This document shows, piece after piece, positions 22,830 to 34,973 of a stretch of 64,000 bases of DNA (position 1 is the first letter of the stretch; every line of letters begins with the position of its first letter). The notes below the pieces were generated by a model. The model was given only the letters and a program-made list of their open reading frames with translations, made no database searches and was not told the origin of the DNA. Source of the stretch: Astragalus membranaceus (taxonomy: Eukaryota > Streptophyta > Magnoliopsida > Fabales > Fabaceae); NCBI GenBank assembly GCA_039519185.1, contig CM076851.1, positions 95,105,531 through 95,169,530 on the forward strand, read 5' to 3'. The position numbers and the translations under genes were made by a program.

Positions 22830-23740
22830 TTAACACAACGGGTGGGCAAGGCCCAAACCAAATAAACCCAGTAGGTTACATAAGATAATCCATTACAATT
22901 GCCACAATGGGCCTTTAGAAATTGGATAACCCGAGTCCACGCAGGGACCCGGAGTTAGTCAATGAAAGAAGAAACTAAAACAACGCAAACTTGGCAAAAA
23001 CGCAGACACCCAAATTAGGTAAAGACCAAGTCTCAAGCAACCACCCTTTACGTATATTTTCAATGACTACGAAGGGGCTCCAGCATCAAATTTGAGGAGC
23101 AGAAGCAAGAGACAATCGATGAAGGAGGGGAGGGGGATCGCAAAACTCGTAGTCCGGAGCAGGCGCCACCAATCACTCATCTCCATAATGCCCTAGCATC
23201 AGCCACTATGGCTTTGCAGAGAGGATCGGGGGGGGGGGGGGGGGGGGGGGGAGATCCAGCACCCAGTTAAGCAATTACTGCAGGCCAACTTCGCAATAGT
23301 GTGCGCACAGAGGTTGCCATCGCGCTTAATCCAGGTAAAACCCGATGAGGGAAGGCTTGACCTAATTTTATGAATATCATCCACTATCCCCTTGATCTCT
23401 CCTCTGAAAACATTTTTTCTGCACGCTTCAATGACGGTCAGGTTGTCTGATTCGAAGGTCACCTTATCAAGGTTGAGGTTGCTAGCCATTGATACCGCAT
23501 CACAGATACAGATAGCCTCAGCTACCAGAGGGAAACTGGCAAAGATTGGCCTAGAAGATGCTGTAAGTACTCTGCCTTGTTCATCTCTACAGATTATCCC
23601 TGTATGCCCTTTACCTGTTGCACTGTCGTAGGCTGCATCACAATTAAATTTGGTGTATGATGATTGAGGTGGTCTCCAAGTGATTTGAGGGGCCTGCATA
23701 GGAATAGCTTTCATTGTAAGCTGGTCACCATTTCAAAGAG
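22830..23740 (-). mobile_element. LINE 3' fragment with RNase H (RVT_3) domain
   Basis: The minus strand 23714-23199 encodes an RNase H-like domain typical of plant LINE C-termini: KFNCDAAYDSATGKGHTGII, then LVAEAICICDAVSMA, KVTFESDNLTVIEACRK and FTWIKRDGNLCAHTIAKLA. The four acidic positions D (CDAA), E (AEA), D (ESDN) and D (KRDGN) are recognisable. The 3' end is near 22830, with A-rich sequence beyond. A (G)n run of about 23 at 23228-23251 gives a spurious poly-Pro reading. Confidence 0.78.
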
Positions 23741-25585
23741 TTTGACTAATAGATTTGGGCTTCCTACAATTGGGCTTGGCTCACTAGGAGCCTGTTTTCT
23801 AATCGTACCCCCTCCCCCTTTGGTTTCAACTACATAGATAATTCTACTAAAAAAAACCTCACCACACATGATATTTAAATAAACTCACGAATTCAATCAA
23901 GCATTCAAACACATGTTAAATAACTAAATTAACTAATATATAATATCCAAAGTAATCGTTTAATTACTTTGAGTATTACAGACAAGGTGGTTAGTTTTGA
24001 AGAATGTAACACCCAAATTAAAGTTTTAGAATCTGGAATAGTATACCTAAATTGTTTTAGCTAAATTGCATTTTTAATAAAACTTAGTTGTTTGAATTAT
24101 ATTGACTAGATTTGGTCAAAAAAAATTATAGTGACTAGTTTGGTTAGATGCTAATTAGTTAAAGTGCATACATTATATTGATTGAAAGTAACAAGGGTAG
24201 AGATTAAGATGAGGTAGAAGTTATATAGCTTAAGATCTAGAAAAAGACATGGAATATAAAGATTGACAGACCTCTATAGCAAATAGAACAAAATTTCAGA
24301 AATAGTCGCTCCTCACTTTTCCCCCCACATAAGCGCCCCGAAATAGTCTAAATCCTCACCAGATTGGATTAAAGGTCGCTCTACTACTAAAAACGAATGA
24401 AAGAAATGGGCACATTCTTTAATGAGAGCTTTTTAATCGGGATTGTCTCTTTAAAGAAGATGAGGCAACCTTGACTCTTTTCTTTGCGGGGGCACAAATG
24501 AGTAGTGACTATTTGATAATATATATGTTATCTCGTAGCGACTCAAAATGCGTAGAAAATCGTGCCAATTTGTGTATTAATTAATTAATATGAGCTCAAT
24601 CGATTTAATGAATTTAAAATACAACTTCTGGTCAGACAAACGCGTATGATCGATTAAGAAGATGGTCTAATAGATTAACAGTTTAGAAACATAATAAAAA
24701 CCTTTTTAAGGCATCCTATGACATTTCAAACACATACACACATACTTTTCATTTTGGGTCAAATGAGAAATATAGTTGACTATTTTAACAGCTTTAGTAT
24801 GGCCTTTGTAAACAGGTTAGACAAGGCTTTAAACAATTCACTAGGACTCCGTTGGAAAATCTAGCCTATAGATTTCAACCATAGAGGCAATCCTTTATAA
24901 TAGATGATAAATAGTAATCATATAAATACTGATCATACAGAGGCAATCCCTTATAAATATAAACATCAAACTTATGACAATGTACCTTTGAAATGAAATA
25001 AATGTGTAGTTTGGTAAAGCCTAACAAGTAGCCTTTTGTAGATAACTTATAGCGATTAGCTCGTACAAGTAAAATAGAAGTATTTGACAACTACTATAGC
25101 TTATAACATTTTTTCACTAGTTTATGGTGTTTTTCCAAACACTACATGAAGTGGCGTTTGAGCTTATAACTTATAGTATTTCATTTTTTTCTCTCGTTTT
25201 TACCTCATATTGTTTTATATAAATTCCTTATTTATTTTGAATTAAATGCACAATCCATCTCATTTTTAAACATTAATTAACAATGTCCATTAATTTATGT
25301 AATTTTATATTTATTAGTTAGTTCAATCGCTAAATTTTGCCAACATTTTAAACTTATACTGCAAGATTATATATCATCAACCTTTTGCTATAAGTCGTTT
25401 ATCAACTATTCGTTATTTTTTATTTAATAGAATCTAAATGAGAAAAGTATTATAATATTCTCAAATTTGAAAACTAAACGGTAAAATGTAAAAATATAAT
25501 CGACTAAGACCTCTATTTGATAAATAACATAATTTTGTTTACAAACTTTTTGTCTCAAAATTTATTCCTCCGAAGAGAGTACAGA
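23741..25585. other. Intergenic, AT-rich, nothing recognised
   Basis: No ORF with family features, no clear repeat boundaries. Contains scattered palindromic AT words only. It is the 3' flank of the minus-strand peptide gene at 25586. Confidence 0.4.
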
Positions 25586-26005
25586 TCAAGGAATATTATG
25601 ACCTTTTGGTAACACACCAAAATTTAAATATTTGTGAGGATGTGATGAGGGGTGCTTAATAAGGCCTTTATGCAACATACGGACATTTAATTTTTTTTGA
25701 GGATGTTGAGATGAATACTTATTTGTTATGGGGATTGGTGCAGATGGAGGAATATCAGCTTTTGGTAACATACCAAAATTTATTTTTTTGTTAGGATTTG
25801 GATTTTGATACATGTATCCTTTGGTGCATGGTGCAGATGGAGGAACTTGACCTTTTAGTAACATATCCAAATCTTGAGAGTTTTCGCCATTTGAACCTGA
25901 AGAAACAAGCCTTTTGATGTCATGATTTATGACGTGATCACCTACAACAAAAGAAAAGAAAAACATAAACATTACACAAGCAAAAAAAATCTTTGAAATT
26001 TCCAT
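25586..26005 (-). CDS. Multi-repeat IDA-like (IDL) secreted peptide precursor
   Basis: A 139-residue protein. Residues 1-22 (MEISKIFFACVMFMFFFSFV) form a signal peptide, probably cut near VVG|D. The body carries spaced copies of the IDA/IDL EPIP-type motif (hydrophobic-LPKG..PPSAP). Copy 1 is MLLKGQVPPSAPC (48-60). Copy 2 is NFGMLPKADIPPSAP (76-90). Copy 3 is a degenerate MLHKGLIKHPSSH (110-122). Copy 4 is cut off by the stop, LNFGVLPKGHNIP (127-139). IDA-family peptides are secreted, hydroxyproline-containing ligands of HAESA-type receptor kinases that act in organ abscission, cell separation and immunity. Most known family members carry one motif. Family assignment rests on the PPSAP core, its LPK prefix, the signal peptide and the size. 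The function here is inferred. A paralog lies at 49130-49414. Confidence 0.72.
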   Translation of the reverse strand: MEISKIFFACVMFMFFFSFVVGDHVINHDIKRLVSSGSNGENSQDLDMLLKGQVPPSAPCTKGYMYQNPNPNKKINFGMLPKADIPPSAPIPITNKYSSQHPQKKLNVRMLHKGLIKHPSSHPHKYLNFGVLPKGHNIP

Positions 26006-26040
26006 CTTTCTAGTTTGGGTTTTAGGTGTTGTAAAATAAA

Positions 26041-26051
26041 GTATATATAAG
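26041..26051 (-). promoter_or_regulatory. TATA box of the first IDA-like gene
   Basis: Minus-strand CTTATATATAC lies about 40 bp upstream of the ATG (26005). The paralog has CTTATTTATAC at a matching position. Confidence 0.55.
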
Positions 26052-26894
26052 ATTTTTCTTCAGTTACTAAAATTATATTTTGCTTGTCTATTACATATTT
26101 ATGTATTTATTATTTTATACTTAATTGATTTTACCTACAAAGATTATTAAATATAAAAAATGTGGGTATTTAATTAGTCAAATTCAGATGTTGAATGAAT
26201 TGAATTGTTGATTCTTTAGTTAAACGTTATGTTAAATTTAAATAGTCAAACTTTATAATACATTTTGATTGAGTAAAGTCATGTTTGACTGAAGTTTTCA
26301 AAAATAAAATAAAATAAAATAAAATAAAAATTTGACTAACTTTCTAAATTGGTATGTATGTCTGCTATGTCCTTAAAAAATGTATGCTTATTATGCCCGT
26401 CGCGTGAACATTTGCCTTTTTTCTCTTCCTAATTTATCTATTAGATGTTGGGTGCGAGGATGTGGAAACACACTCAAAATTTTTACTTCATTCGTTCAAA
26501 AAAAAAATTACAGTTAACTAGTTGAAAGTATTGATGATGTTCTATTAATAATGTGGATAAGAGATGTACTTTTGTACAAAATGTTTTACTTGTGAAAGTA
26601 AAAAATAGCACGGGGGATTAGTTAAATCGCAATATTTATAAGGCAGTTGAATCATTATTTTACTATGGGAGGTTTGGTTTCGATGTGTAACTGTTTTTAA
26701 TAGAATAGACTTTTTGTAAAATAATTATATTTTATATGCATGATGTAAAGTATTCAAATAATAGTTTCTTAATTAGCATGAAAAAATATTTATGACACAT
26801 AGTTTTTAAACATCATCAGTGCTATTCATCCTGAATGTTATTCGACAACTACTGTCACAATCCTTCAGAGTGTGTGGTCTAAAAAAACAATAAC

Positions 26895-27080
26895 CCACCA
26901 ACATGATATGACACAAAGTGGTAGATACTTGGGTCCCTTAACCATTTGGTCATGGGTTCGATCTCTGGCCGGTGCGTATTGAAAAACATTTGTTGGGAGA
27001 GGTCAACCCCTTAAATGGATCTCAGATACCTCGAATGATTAGTCCCCACAGTCGCCGTGGAGGATACATTGGTTTACCAA
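26895..27080 (+). mobile_element. tRNA-derived SINE with target-site duplication
   Basis: An A-box-like GTGGTAGATACTTGGG lies near 26919, and a B box GGTTCGATCTC at 26955-26965. The tail is GGATACATTGGTTTACC followed by an A-run. The element is bounded by a direct repeat A7-CAATAAC (26881-26894 and 27082-27095), as expected for target-primed insertion. Length is about 186 bp plus tail. It would be transcribed by RNA polymerase III and mobilised by LINE proteins. Confidence 0.75.
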
Positions 27081-27544
27081 AAAAAAAACAATAACTGACT
27101 TTTCAATTTCGGCTTTTACGGGCACTTACTAATTAACGGTGCTCGCGAAGCTAGTCACGAGATTAGTCTCCTGACATTTAGCATTTCCCTTTATATTGGT
27201 AATAGCTTCTTTTTATAGGAAATGTTTAGCCTTCGATATCTCTTAGCTCGACAACTGAGCTACCTACTTGGGTAATAGCGATAACAGAGTTAGTATAAGA
27301 GGGTTTTCATTTGTATAAACAATAACGGAGTTAGTATGTAAGAGGATGTAGTACTACGAAATCCTTCAATTTGTTTTTATTTGCAAAATGATTTATGTAC
27401 ATGTCTCTTTTACTAATGAAATGCTTTATGATCATTAGTAATTATCACGTAAATCATATTTTTATTTTTACTCCTAAATTAAGGAGTTTCGAAAAAGAAA
27501 TGCTGTTACATCTTATGAAATTTTTTGCAAAGGAGAAAACTTAG

Positions 27545-28215
27545 AAAAGTGCTTTATATCAAGCCCGGGGACCGATAAAATCCCAAGTATGGGCAGACTT
27601 TGTACTGGAAATACCTTCACTTTCGATTGAGGATGAGGATGAGGCTCTTATCGCAGGAGTAAGCCTCGCAGCCAAATTTGGAGCGAAAACTTTACAAGGT
27701 CAAAGTGACACCTGGTTGATGGTCGGACAACTGCAAGGCGAGTTCCAAACATTAAACCCACAACTAAGCATGTACTGCGACAAGGTAAAAGCTCTCCTAT
27801 CTAAATTCATTTTTTTGAGCTAGCATACATACCAAGGGACAAAAACGCTCGTGCCAACATACTTTACATGTTTGCAAGCACAAAGAAACCGGGACAAAAT
27901 AAATTCGTCTTTCAGAAAACACAGGCACAACAAAATGTCAGAGTCACAACCATTGGAGTCGAGAACTGTCCGACTATCTAGAACACGGGCGACCCCCTGA
28001 TCCCAGCAGCACTGCTAATATAAAAAAGTCTTCATCATGATAACTGATGATCGACGATCGGTTGTATAAGAGAGGATTCTCCGTTCCACTTCTAAGATGC
28101 CTCACAAAAAAAGAGGCCGAGTACGTGCTCGATGAAATCCACAGAGGATCTTGCGGGAGCCACATAGAGGGATGATCGCTGATAGCCAAGGTCCTACGTG
28201 CCGGTTACTATGATA
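27545..28215 (+). pseudogene. Tat-lineage Gypsy pol fragment: RNase H and integrase zinc finger
   Basis: The plus-strand reading QVWADFVLEIPSLS, then DEALIAGVSLAAKFGAKTLQ and GQLQGEFQTLNPQLSMYCDK, fits the RNase H domain of Tat/Ogre polyproteins. Further on, YVLDEIHRGSCGSHIEG-stop-SLIAKVLRAGYY is the H..H....C-type integrase N-terminal zinc region. Stops and frameshifts are frequent. No LTR is visible nearby. It is precisely the part of pol that element B (16789-20717) lacks, but distance and decay argue for a separate insertion. Confidence 0.65.
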
Positions 28216-29374
28216 AACTCCAAATAAGCGCTTTTTTAGAGATATTTTTGAGTCATTTTTAGAGCAGTTACTACTAATTAAATAAATATGTGACTTATTT
28301 TTCTCTATATTTGCAGGAAAAAAGAAAAGATAAAAAAATGAAAATTCAAATTAGAGCCACTCAAAAGTTAAAATTATATATATATATGAGGTGTCGAACT
28401 AAGAAGAAGCTACAGCCTAATCGAAAGAATTGCGGCGTTATTATTGTTCGTCGTCTTGGTGCGGCGTGTTTGATTTCCCGTCTTGTTGCGGTGTTCGTTT
28501 GGAATTCCCGTTTTGTTGCGATGTTTGTTTGGTTCAGATCGACAGATCAACTTCAATCAATTTCAGATTCAACCAATGACTAGGGCCTCAAAGTTACAGG
28601 TCTGTAAGCATAGGTACTCTGGTGACTTTTATTTTGTCACATTTGTAGGCATTAAGCCGTTTTACGCTATCAACTTGGGTGCTGTGAGTTTGTTTATAGA
28701 TTCATCCTTTATGTTTTTAGCAATGCTGAATTTGTATTATCATAGATGTGATCTTGCAATTTGAATGAATGAATATCATTTTTTTAGTAAAAAAAGAAAA
28801 GAATGTTGCAACGTGACTGGAGAAAGGAGCCGAACATAGCACATCCAGAAAAGATTGCCACTGACGTAGAGAGATATGAGATTTACATGAAAATCCTTGA
28901 CACCATGAGAGAGCTCTAGAACAAGAAAAAAGGAGACTGAATACTCAAGACCAGAAATTTCTCTATATTTCGGGTTATTTTTATCTCCTATTTTTATGCG
29001 ATTTTTCTTGATAACTATGGATAGCTAAACCCTTTTCTAGGGTCTTAGGTGGATCCTCTGCGCGCAACTGTAGGGACAAATCCCTCAATGTCAAAATTAT
29101 TAGGTTGAATATATGTCCCGGTTCAAATCCAAGGCCTACAGTTGTGTATGTGAGTTTCAACATCTGAAATTACTTCAAATTTCCTTATTTTTCCTAAAGA
29201 CGGTCTTAACATTCATGGAGGACCAGTAAACACAACCATCATCTCCACGAGTGGGTTAGCGAAAAGTAATACTACTAACCTCTTAGTGTCATGCTGATGA
29301 CAACCAATAAGGGCCAACTTAAACAATAAGAAATCACCCAAATAAGTACTTTCACTAGGAGTTTTTTTAGTTGA
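28216..29374. other. Unassigned sequence left of the CACTA element
   Basis: Contains a GGTTCAAATCC word near 29118 (B-box-like) and several short ORFs without family features. No gene is supported. Confidence 0.3.
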
Positions 29375-29396
29375 AGAAACTACAAGAATTTCACGT

Positions 29397-29995
29397 TTTA
29401 CCGGTGGGTCATTTTCAGCGGAAAAAATCCGTCGGAACATTTTCGGCGGATTTTGAGCACTTTCCGGCGGATATATTCCACCAGTACATTACCGGCGGAT
29501 TTTGTCACGTTTTCGGCGGTTCTACGTTCCGCCGATAACTTTCCAGCGGAATTTTTAGGCATTTTCGGCGGATTTATTATGAAAATATTTTTTTTATTGG
29601 TGGAACAAAAATCCGCCGGTAAGGGCCACTTTTGGCGGAACAAAAATCTGCCGGTAATCTTGCTCATTCCGTCGGTAATACAGAAATCCGCCGGTATGTG
29701 TATTTTCCAGCGGAATTTTTTTCGAAATTTGAAATTTAAAATCCGCCGGTAATGCCTATAAATCCGCCAGTACCTCTCAAACTCTGCGGGTAAGCATCGT
29801 TGCTGGCGGATTGTTTGCATCGAAAATTGAATTTTCATATCCGCCGGTAATGCTAACAAATCCGCCGGAATATACAAATCTGCCGGTAAACGTCATTTTC
29901 GGCATATTTTTGTATCGAAAATTGAATGGCTAAATCCGCCGGTATTGCAAAAATTCCGCCGGTAGAGTCCCTTTCCGGTGGAATGTTTTTTCGGA
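29397..29995. repeat. CACTA left subterminal repeats
   Basis: More than a dozen copies of TCCGCCGGTAA and its reverse TTTTCGGCGGATTT, in both orientations, at irregular spacing. In CACTA elements such repeats bind the element-encoded TNP1-type protein. A matching block sits at 47245-47510. Confidence 0.85.
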
Positions 29996-30672
29996 TTTGA
30001 AAAAAAGCCGTTTGATTCTTCTTTATATATTGAAGCGTTTTTTCCTCACTCTCTCCATTATCTCCCTTCCGAAATATCTCCCCATTTTTCTCACTTCTCT
30101 CTATTCTCTTCTCTTGTTGTCCCTCTTGCGAATTCTCTCCCCGTTTTACCAGGCAGCGTGACCACAATTTTGTAACACCACCAGTTATGGAGCTTCCTTC
30201 CTTTTACCTTGTTGTTCCGATTTCGAACTTATTGTTTTTAGTTGCTATGTGATTTTTTTGATTGTTTAACTAATACTTTTCATATTATTTGTTTAGTAGT
30301 TCTTTGGAGTTTGGTTGAAAGTCTTTCGAAGGAATTTGGAATTAGCTTCAAGTCAGAGACTTCTCTTCACTATTGGTCAGTTATCAAGTTATTTGTTATT
30401 GGACATATTAATAAATAATTAAATAAATTCATAACATTTACTGATTATAAATTTTTAAATGTTATTCATAATTTTTTAAATAAATAATTTCGTTTATTTT
30501 ATTAATACAAGTTAGTGTTAATTAGATTGTAAGTTGGAATTGTTCGAAAAAATAAAATAAATTAGATTGTAATAATTGTTTGTCATTTGTATTTATTTAG
30601 TTAAATTAAATACGAAATATTATTATAATATTATATATATATAGATACATAATATTTGTAAAAAAAGTAAAA
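29996..30672. other. CACTA 5' non-coding leader
   Basis: TATA-like CTTTATATATTG near 30020 is followed by a pyrimidine-rich leader (CTCACTCTCTCC near 30045). It probably holds the transposase promoter and first non-coding exon. This is inferred from position inside the element. Confidence 0.4.
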
Positions 30673-30894
30673 TCTATATATATATGTAAAGAAGACCCCA
30701 AAGGAAGCTCCACAATTTTTCTCAATATTTTTATGTATTAAAATATTTATTCATAATTTAGACATAAAAAAACATTAATTTCAATTAAAGAACATAATTG
30801 CCACTAACTTATTCAATGATAGTGGAATATTAATTAGATATTTATATCTATATGAAAATGATATTTTATTTTAACTAATTAAATATATTTAAGA

Positions 30895-31218
30895 ACAATA
30901 TAATATAATATAATATAATATAATATAATATAATATAATATAATATAATATAATATAATATAATATAATATAATATAATATAATATAATATAATATAATA
31001 TAATATAATATTTTGTTTATTTTAAATATAGATAAGTTATATTTGCCTTTTGGTGTCTCTAAATTTATATCATGAATATAATATAATATAATATAATATA
31101 ATATAATATAATATAATATAATATAATATAATATAATATAATATAATATAATATTTTTTTTATTTTAAATATAGATAAGTTATATTTGCCTTTTGGTGTC
31201 TCTAAATTTATATCATGA
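30895..31218. repeat. Duplicated (TAATA)n microsatellite plus flank
   Basis: Two arrays of the pentamer TATAA/TAATA (30895-31010 and 31076-31152). Each is followed by the same ~65-bp flank, TTTATTTTAAATATAGATAA through ATTTATATCATGA. The whole unit was therefore duplicated in tandem, with the arrays differing in length. Confidence 0.85.
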
Positions 31219-31702
31219 TTAGTACTAATTATTATAGTTGGTTTTTAATTTAGATAAGTTACAATTTTTTCATTTTCTTTCACTTTAAGCCTTCTTTTAG
31301 AGATACTATAAATACCTAAGAAGAGAAGTCACCAATTGTCTTTTCATTTTTTACATCACATTTGTTTAGTTGTTACATGACTTATGTAAACTTTTTGGTT
31401 TTTACATCACTAATATTCAAGCTTGAATAAAGCCATTGTGGTAGTTAGCGTCCCAAAGTTTATTTGTCTAAATTTGTCTTTTATTCGTTACCTTTAATTG
31501 ATTGTTGATTAAGTATTGAAATTGTTATAGGTTTCAAGTTTAATGTATACATCATATTCTTATAGTGCGTAAACAAAATAAACTATCTATTCTTGGATTG
31601 AAGTATATCTTCAATTATTATTTGTAATTTTCTTGATTATATGGTTGAACCGTAACTTAGATGATGTTGTGATTTTTCTTTCTCTCTCCCCCCTCTCTCT
31701 CT

Positions 31703-31716
31703 CACTCTGTCTTTCT

Positions 31717-31756
<40 letters not shown>
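31703..31756. repeat. Pyrimidine tract and (AT)n microsatellite
   Basis: A CT-rich run (31676-31718) followed by about 17 AT repeats. The sequence after it, AAAGGAAACCCAGTGGAGCC, resembles the Helitron head at 30690. Confidence 0.9.
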
Positions 31757-31818
31757 GAAACCCAGTGGAGCCTCCAAAATACTTCTCACGAGTTTTACTT
31801 ATTATAATATATATATAT

Positions 31819-31940
31819 ATATTATTTATCATATAATTAAGTGATAAAACAAACAAAAATGAATAGCCATACCTTAGGTATATTATTTACCATATAATTA
31901 AGTGATAAAACAAACAAAAATGAATAGCCATACCTTAGGT
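31819..31940. repeat. Tandem ~62-bp duplication in the Helitron
   Basis: The unit CATATAATTAAGTGATAAAA followed by CAAACAAAAATGAATAGCC occurs twice in a row. A diverged third copy lies near 32620. Confidence 0.85.
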
Positions 31941-32122
31941 TCTAACCAAAAAATAAAAACTTTGAATTTTTGATTCATTATATAATTAATTGAAAAATTG
32001 TTTAATTTAGGAGTACAATGCAAATGAATAGTCACATTCTAACCAAAAAGATATGAATAGCAATATTCTACGCTGTACTATTAGTAAGTTGTTTTTTTTT
32101 ATGTAATTGACGTAATATAAAG

Positions 32123-32160
<38 letters not shown>

Positions 32161-32220
32161 TACTATAATGTTTATTTATTTATAAAAATTAATAAGTTCA
32201 AATCAACCTTTATTGAAAAC

Positions 32221-32221
<1 letters not shown>

Positions 32222-32276
<55 letters not shown>
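32222..32276. repeat. (AT)n microsatellites in the Helitron
   Basis: About 25 AT repeats; a shorter one lies at 32125-32156. Confidence 0.95.
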
Positions 32277-32277
<1 letters not shown>

Positions 32278-34973
32278 GATGTAATGAAAGGTTGTAACAG
32301 AAAAAGCTTTCTATAAAATAGCTTTCTATTATTAAGTAATTTTTCATTTTTGTAACTAATACACTATTAAGTATCAAAATATTATTTATGATTCATTCTA
32401 AATTATTGTCATAATTTTTTTGTTTAGTTATTATAAAATAAATAAAAATTAGTTATATATATATATTAAGATTAATAAGTTGAAATCAAAATTCACTAGA
32501 AACTTAAAATATTAGTTCAAATACATATATATATATATATAACTAATTTTAATTATCGGAATAATTTAAAACTTATGTTTAATGTAAAAACTAAAAGTAA
32601 CCTTATATATATATTATTTATAATATAATTAAGTGATAAAAAAATTGAACAACCATACCCTACGTTCTAATCAAAAATTGCATAAATTTTAATAGCTCAT
32701 TAATTAATTACATAATCAATTGGAAAAATTATTTAATTTAGTATGATAATGGAAATGAATAGTCATATTCTAATTCATTGTATAAATATTTTTAACTAAG
32801 AAATAATGAGTGGGTCTTTGAAATTCTTTTTGGTGTAACTGTTATACATTGAATGTGGAGTTTCATATTAATATGAATCATTCCTTAATTGCCAATAAAT
32901 TCATGAGATACTAAAAGATAAGTGCAAGATGTGTAGTTTTAATTAGTTATGATATGACAAAACTATTTATAGGAGAATATTTTAAATGGTGAGGGAAGTG
33001 GTTTTGGCAAAAAAAATTAAAACAAAAATAGGATGTGCATGTGAGCACTAGAAAGGAGCGGTAACACGAGAAGAGGTATATATGTGCGCATAGAGAAATA
33101 TTAGAGTGTGCAGTCAAGGGAGAAAAAATGAAGTTTACATGTATAGAGAAGAAATAGAAAAGACAAACCATAAGATTTGAGGTTCATGTTCTTGACAATT
33201 CTAATGTAGTCAAAAGGACAAAAAGAAAAATTGGGATTAGTTATTGAGTTAGACAATTGAGCCACAATTTTGTTGTAAAGGTATAGACATGTATGAGTTA
33301 TGTTTAATTTTAAAATTGTGCTTTAAAAAATGTTTAATTTTAATAGCTTCCATGAAACTGGATGATGTGCTATATCTAACAGTTTTTGTTATATTGAACA
33401 TTCACAAACGAATGTTCAAGCATAAAAGAAGACGTTTTTGTCTCTAATTAGAAAGTTCATTAGTTTTGTTTTTAAAGTGAGTGCATGGATCAGAAACTAT
33501 GAATATTGTATTCTGTTTCTAATTTTAAAATACAATTTTAAGAAATTGCTCTAATTTTGTGACTTCCAAAAATAGTCACTAAAATTAGTTACCATCGAAC
33601 ATAATTATAATGTTAAATAATACAAAATATGATTCAAGGAAATTTAAAATCACATCATAATAATTCATTCATATATATTTTACTAAATAGACTACATATA
33701 GTTTGCAAGAGCGTAATATTCAACAAAATTGTTAGTTAAAGAAGAGCGTAACATTCAATTACGAATATGCGAAAATATCATTAGTTAAAGAAAAGGATAA
33801 CTAATATCTATATCTTCTTCACATCTTCTCATTATTGTTATCACCCTTCTACATTTTTAGGTGATAGGTATAAAAATCAATATAAAACATAAGTCTTTCA
33901 AACTTCAATTACAAAACGTCGTGTTATTTAATTTCTATTATATTATTTAAATGACATTATAAAAACTATCACTTATTCAGAAGTTATTCTTACATTGTGC
34001 ATAACTTCAATGAAACCGAAAGAAACGTGTGAATTGAATTGGTACAGAAATGTAGAGTTGTTCATTTTTTTACTGATGTAGAGTTGTTCTTAACTTGAGT
34101 CAGAATTGATTCTCTTAGTAGAATATTGATTAACTATTTTTATATTTATATGAAAATTATATTTTCTTATGGAAATATAGAAGTTGATAATAACAAACTA
34201 ACAATATTTTTATGTATAATATTTTTGTTGATACAAATGAAAGAAATATTTTTATCTATAATATCATATAATATAATATAATATTTATAAATAAATAAAT
34301 AAATAAAAGAAGCTTGACTCTTGAATTGTCAGTATTTATTCTTAAAATTTTATGTCTTTGACTAAAATTTACATTTTATATACGTTTTCCAATTTATTGT
34401 ATAAATATTATGTAAACATAATATTTTGGGTAGGAAGCTCAAATGGAGCCTTTAAGTTGCTCCTTATTTTTATAATTTATTTTCATATTAAATCCCAAAT
34501 TTCTTATTTTAAAGTATTTATTCAACTTTGTAAATTCGTTTCACTTTTGTAAAATTATTTTCAAAACAATTAATTTGATAAAGAGTATTAACAAATATTT
34601 ATATTTAAAAACACATACTTTATATAAGATTATTGCCTAAAATAAATAAGTTTGATATAAGAAATTAAAATTATATTAATATCATACTATATTTTATATT
34701 TAAATAACAATATTAGAACAACCCGTGCAACGCACGGGCATTCCCCTAGTTATTAGTAAAATAAGAAGTTACCATTATTATTAAAATATGTTACCATTTA
34801 CTAAAAAAATCAAAAATATTAATATATATTCAAAAATAATAGTTAATAGTTTATTTAATTTACTTTGTATATTTGGTCAAACATAAAAATACCAATATTA
34901 ATGTGTATTGTTCTAATACACATATGTGATATATGTTGTGTAGTATATATTATAAGGAACATACACAAAGAAC

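Larger units (their letters stand above)
30673..34749 (+). mobile_element. Nonautonomous Helitron inside the CACTA element
   Basis: The 3' end has a perfect 7-bp stem (CCCGTGC at 34722-34728, loop AAC, GCACGGG at 34732-34738). Seven bases later comes CTAG (34746-34749) followed by T, the textbook Helitron terminus. The best 5' end is TCTATATATATATG at 30673, preceded by A, giving the A|T host junction Helitrons use. No Rep/helicase ORF is present. The body is AT-rich and repeat-laden. The 3' end is secure; the 5' end is the best of two candidates, because a related head occurs near 31750. Confidence 0.6.

Noticed and set aside
26950..26970. A tRNA gene at the GGTTCGATCTC box
   Set aside because: No cloverleaf or acceptor stem can be formed; flanking duplication and A-tail show a SINE.
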